The translations under genes were made by a program, and so were the position numbers. From Arcticimaribacter sp002477625 (GTDB lineage Bacteria; Bacteroidota; Bacteroidia; Flavobacteriales; Flavobacteriaceae), in contig OX044358.1 in the NCBI GenBank assembly GCA_943846665.1, forward strand, positions 2,046,001 to 2,110,000: a stretch of 64,000 nucleotides of DNA. The letters are read 5' to 3'. Below are positions 62,835-64,000 of this stretch, piece by piece; the stretch's first letter is position 1; the number at the start of each line of letters is the position of its first letter. The notes under the pieces are model-generated. The model ran no database searches. It worked only from the letters and a program-made list of their open reading frames with translations, and was not told the origin of the DNA.

Positions 62835-64000
62835 ATGAAAAAAATTTCATTTTTTGTGACAACAGCGCTGCTTTTTTGTGGGTTGTTGTTGCATGCTCAA
62901 CAAGCAACAACTGGAACTATTGTTGATGCCGACGGACTTCCGATTCCAGGTGCAACAGTAATTATTTCCGGTACTTCTGAAGGTACAACAACAGATTTTG
63001 ATGGAAATTTTTCAATTAGTGCCGAATCAGGTGCTGTATTGGAGTTTTCAAGTATTGGGTTTGAAACCCAAATGGTGACTTTGTCTGGTCAAAACAATTT
63101 AACTATTGCATTGCAAGATTCCGTAAGTCAATTGGACGAAATTATTGTTACAGGTTACGGAAAACAAGCTCGTGGTAAATTAACAGGCTCAGTAGCTACT
63201 GTGAATGTTAAGGATGCTGTAAAAGTTCCTGTTGTGAATGCAGCGGAAGTTTTACAAGGAAGAGTTTCTGGGGTAACTGTTGTTAGCAACGGACAACCTG
63301 GTTCTGCTCCTAGTATTCGTATTCGTGGTTACGGTACTCCGAACAACAACGATCCTTTATACATTATCGACGGTGTACAAACTAATGATGCATTTGTATT
63401 GAATAGTATTAACCCTTCTGATATTGAACAGATCAATGTACTAAAGGATGGTGCTGCTGCTGTATACGGAGCTCGTGCTTCGAACGGTGTAGTGGTTATT
63501 ACTACCAAGTCTGGAAAAGGTTCTCAAGGCACAAAAGTTTCTTTAGAAATATCTACGGGTATGTCTGTTGCATCTAACTTGCCTGATTTATTAAATGCAC
63601 AACAATTAGGTGATGTCTTATTTCAGAGTAAGAGAAACGACGGAAATGCATCTCCATCGCACCCTCAATACGGTAGTGGAGCTACTGCAGTAGTTCCAGG
63701 ATCATTGATTGGAGCACCAGTTCCAACTACAGTTGATCCAAATGGAACAGACTGGTTAGGAGCAATTTTTCAAACTGCACCTACACAACAGCTTTCTTTA
63801 TCTGTTGCTAATGGTACAGAAGATTCAAGTTCTTTATTCTCTTTAAATTACTTAAAGCGTGATGGAGTTCAAATTGAAACTGGCTACGAAAGAGTTGGTC
63901 TTCGTGCTAACAGCGAATACAAAGTTGGAAGCATATGGACTGTTGGTCAGCACGCCAACGTTACTTTAGATGAGGAGCGTGGTGGAAATCAAATTGAAAC
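62835..64000 (+). CDS. SusC/RagA family TonB-linked outer-membrane receptor, N-terminal part
   Basis: A frame open from ATG 62835 to the end of the window (388 codons; intact members are about 1000). Order: signal peptide (MKKISFFVTTALLFCGLLLHAQ), a carboxypeptidase-regulatory-like domain (GTIVDADGLPIPGATVIISGTSEG), the SusC signature DEIIVTGYGKQARGKLTGSV, then the plug domain with VSGVTVVSNGQPGSAPSIRIRGYGTPNN, PLYIIDGVQT and VYGARASNGVVVITTKSG. It imports oligosaccharides or peptides using TonB. A partner SusD is expected downstream, beyond the window. Confidence 0.95.
   Translation, partial: MKKISFFVTTALLFCGLLLHAQQATTGTIVDADGLPIPGATVIISGTSEGTTTDFDGNFSISAESGAVLEFSSIGFETQMVTLSGQNNLTIALQDSVSQLDEIIVTGYGKQARGKLTGSVATVNVKDAVKVPVVNAAEVLQGRVSGVTVVSNGQPGSAPSIRIRGYGTPNNNDPLYIIDGVQTNDAFVLNSINPSDIEQINVLKDGAAAVYGARASNGVVVITTKSGKGSQGTKVSLEISTGMSVASNLPDLLNAQQLGDVLFQSKRNDGNASPSHPQYGSGATAVVPGSLIGAPVPTTVDPNGTDWLGAIFQTAPTQQLSLSVANGTEDSSSLFSLNYLKRDGVQIETGYERVGLRANSEYKVGSIWTVGQHANVTLDEERGGNQIE

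Noticed and set aside
1..64000. CRISPR arrays, insertion sequences, prophage or defence islands
   Set aside because: I saw no regularly spaced repeats, transposase or integrase genes, or defence-type gene clusters.

Overview
The window is AT-rich chromosomal DNA from a member of the Bacteroidota, almost certainly class Flavobacteriia (a marine-type Flavobacteriaceae is a reasonable guess). Supporting signs are promoters of the form TTTG/TTTC-N19-TAnnTTTG, AT-rich leaders without Shine-Dalgarno sites, SusC/SusD and BspA-type proteins, DUF3822, DUF5686 and DUF2490 families, a bifunctional ThrA fused as aspartokinase-homoserine dehydrogenase, and bacillithiol synthesis (bshA). Most of the window is housekeeping and envelope biology. 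I see no CRISPR array, insertion sequence, prophage or recognisable defence system.

Layout. 1-2 kb: polyphosphate metabolism (ppk1, ppx). 2-3.6 kb: dnaX, split by a -1 frame change at a run of ten A. 3.7-4.0 kb: RNase P RNA. 4-9.6 kb: rsmD, DUF3822, a small membrane-anchored protein, a RecD-like helicase, kdsB, an acyltransferase and a YebC-type regulator. 9.6-13.2 kb: a RmlD-like reductase, gcvT and an aminopeptidase P. 13.2-18.1 kb: the threonine operon thrA-thrB-thrC (minus strand), preceded by a previously uncalled Thr-rich leader peptide and a terminator that look like a transcription attenuator. 18.2-23.5 kb: clpC and gyrA, divergent. 23.5-27.8 kb: a TPR protein, an NlpC/P60 peptidase and a PgpH-type HD phosphodiesterase. 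27.8-29.8 kb: tRNA-Ser followed by a small graveyard (broken KDPG aldolase, truncated BspA-like protein) and a DUF2490 gene. 29.8-33.4 kb: OmpA with thrombospondin type 3 repeats, and DUF5686. 33.5-33.7 kb: tRNA-Pro and tRNA-Arg. 33.8-40 kb: acetyltransferase, DUF4442, nitronate monooxygenase, then the minus-strand run tsaD-rsmE-AI-2E transporter-M20 peptidase. 40-47.5 kb: TamB-like protein, pfkA, gapA and an N-acetylglucosamine kinase-like protein. 47.5-59.9 kb: RidA, LptD, and a long plus-strand run of amidase, MlaD/MCE protein, two iron-sulfur proteins around a HAD protein, a GH3/serine hydrolase fusion and bshA. 60-64 kb: penicillin acylase family protein, a SusD tail fragment and the start of a SusC receptor that runs off the window.

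How it fits together. Several genes serve the outer envelope: KdsB supplies CMP-Kdo, LptD assembles lipopolysaccharide, TamB and the MCE protein belong to envelope lipid or protein transport families, and the amidase, NlpC/P60 and NagZ-like GH3 proteins cut peptidoglycan, with the GlcNAc kinase-like protein able to recycle sugar. The two most notable observations are the dnaX slip site and the threonine leader. In dnaX the zero frame gives a short gamma-like clamp loader subunit and slipping gives the long tau-like form; a homopolymer sequencing error is the main alternative. The threonine leader peptide appears to begin at, or within a few bases of, its own transcription start.
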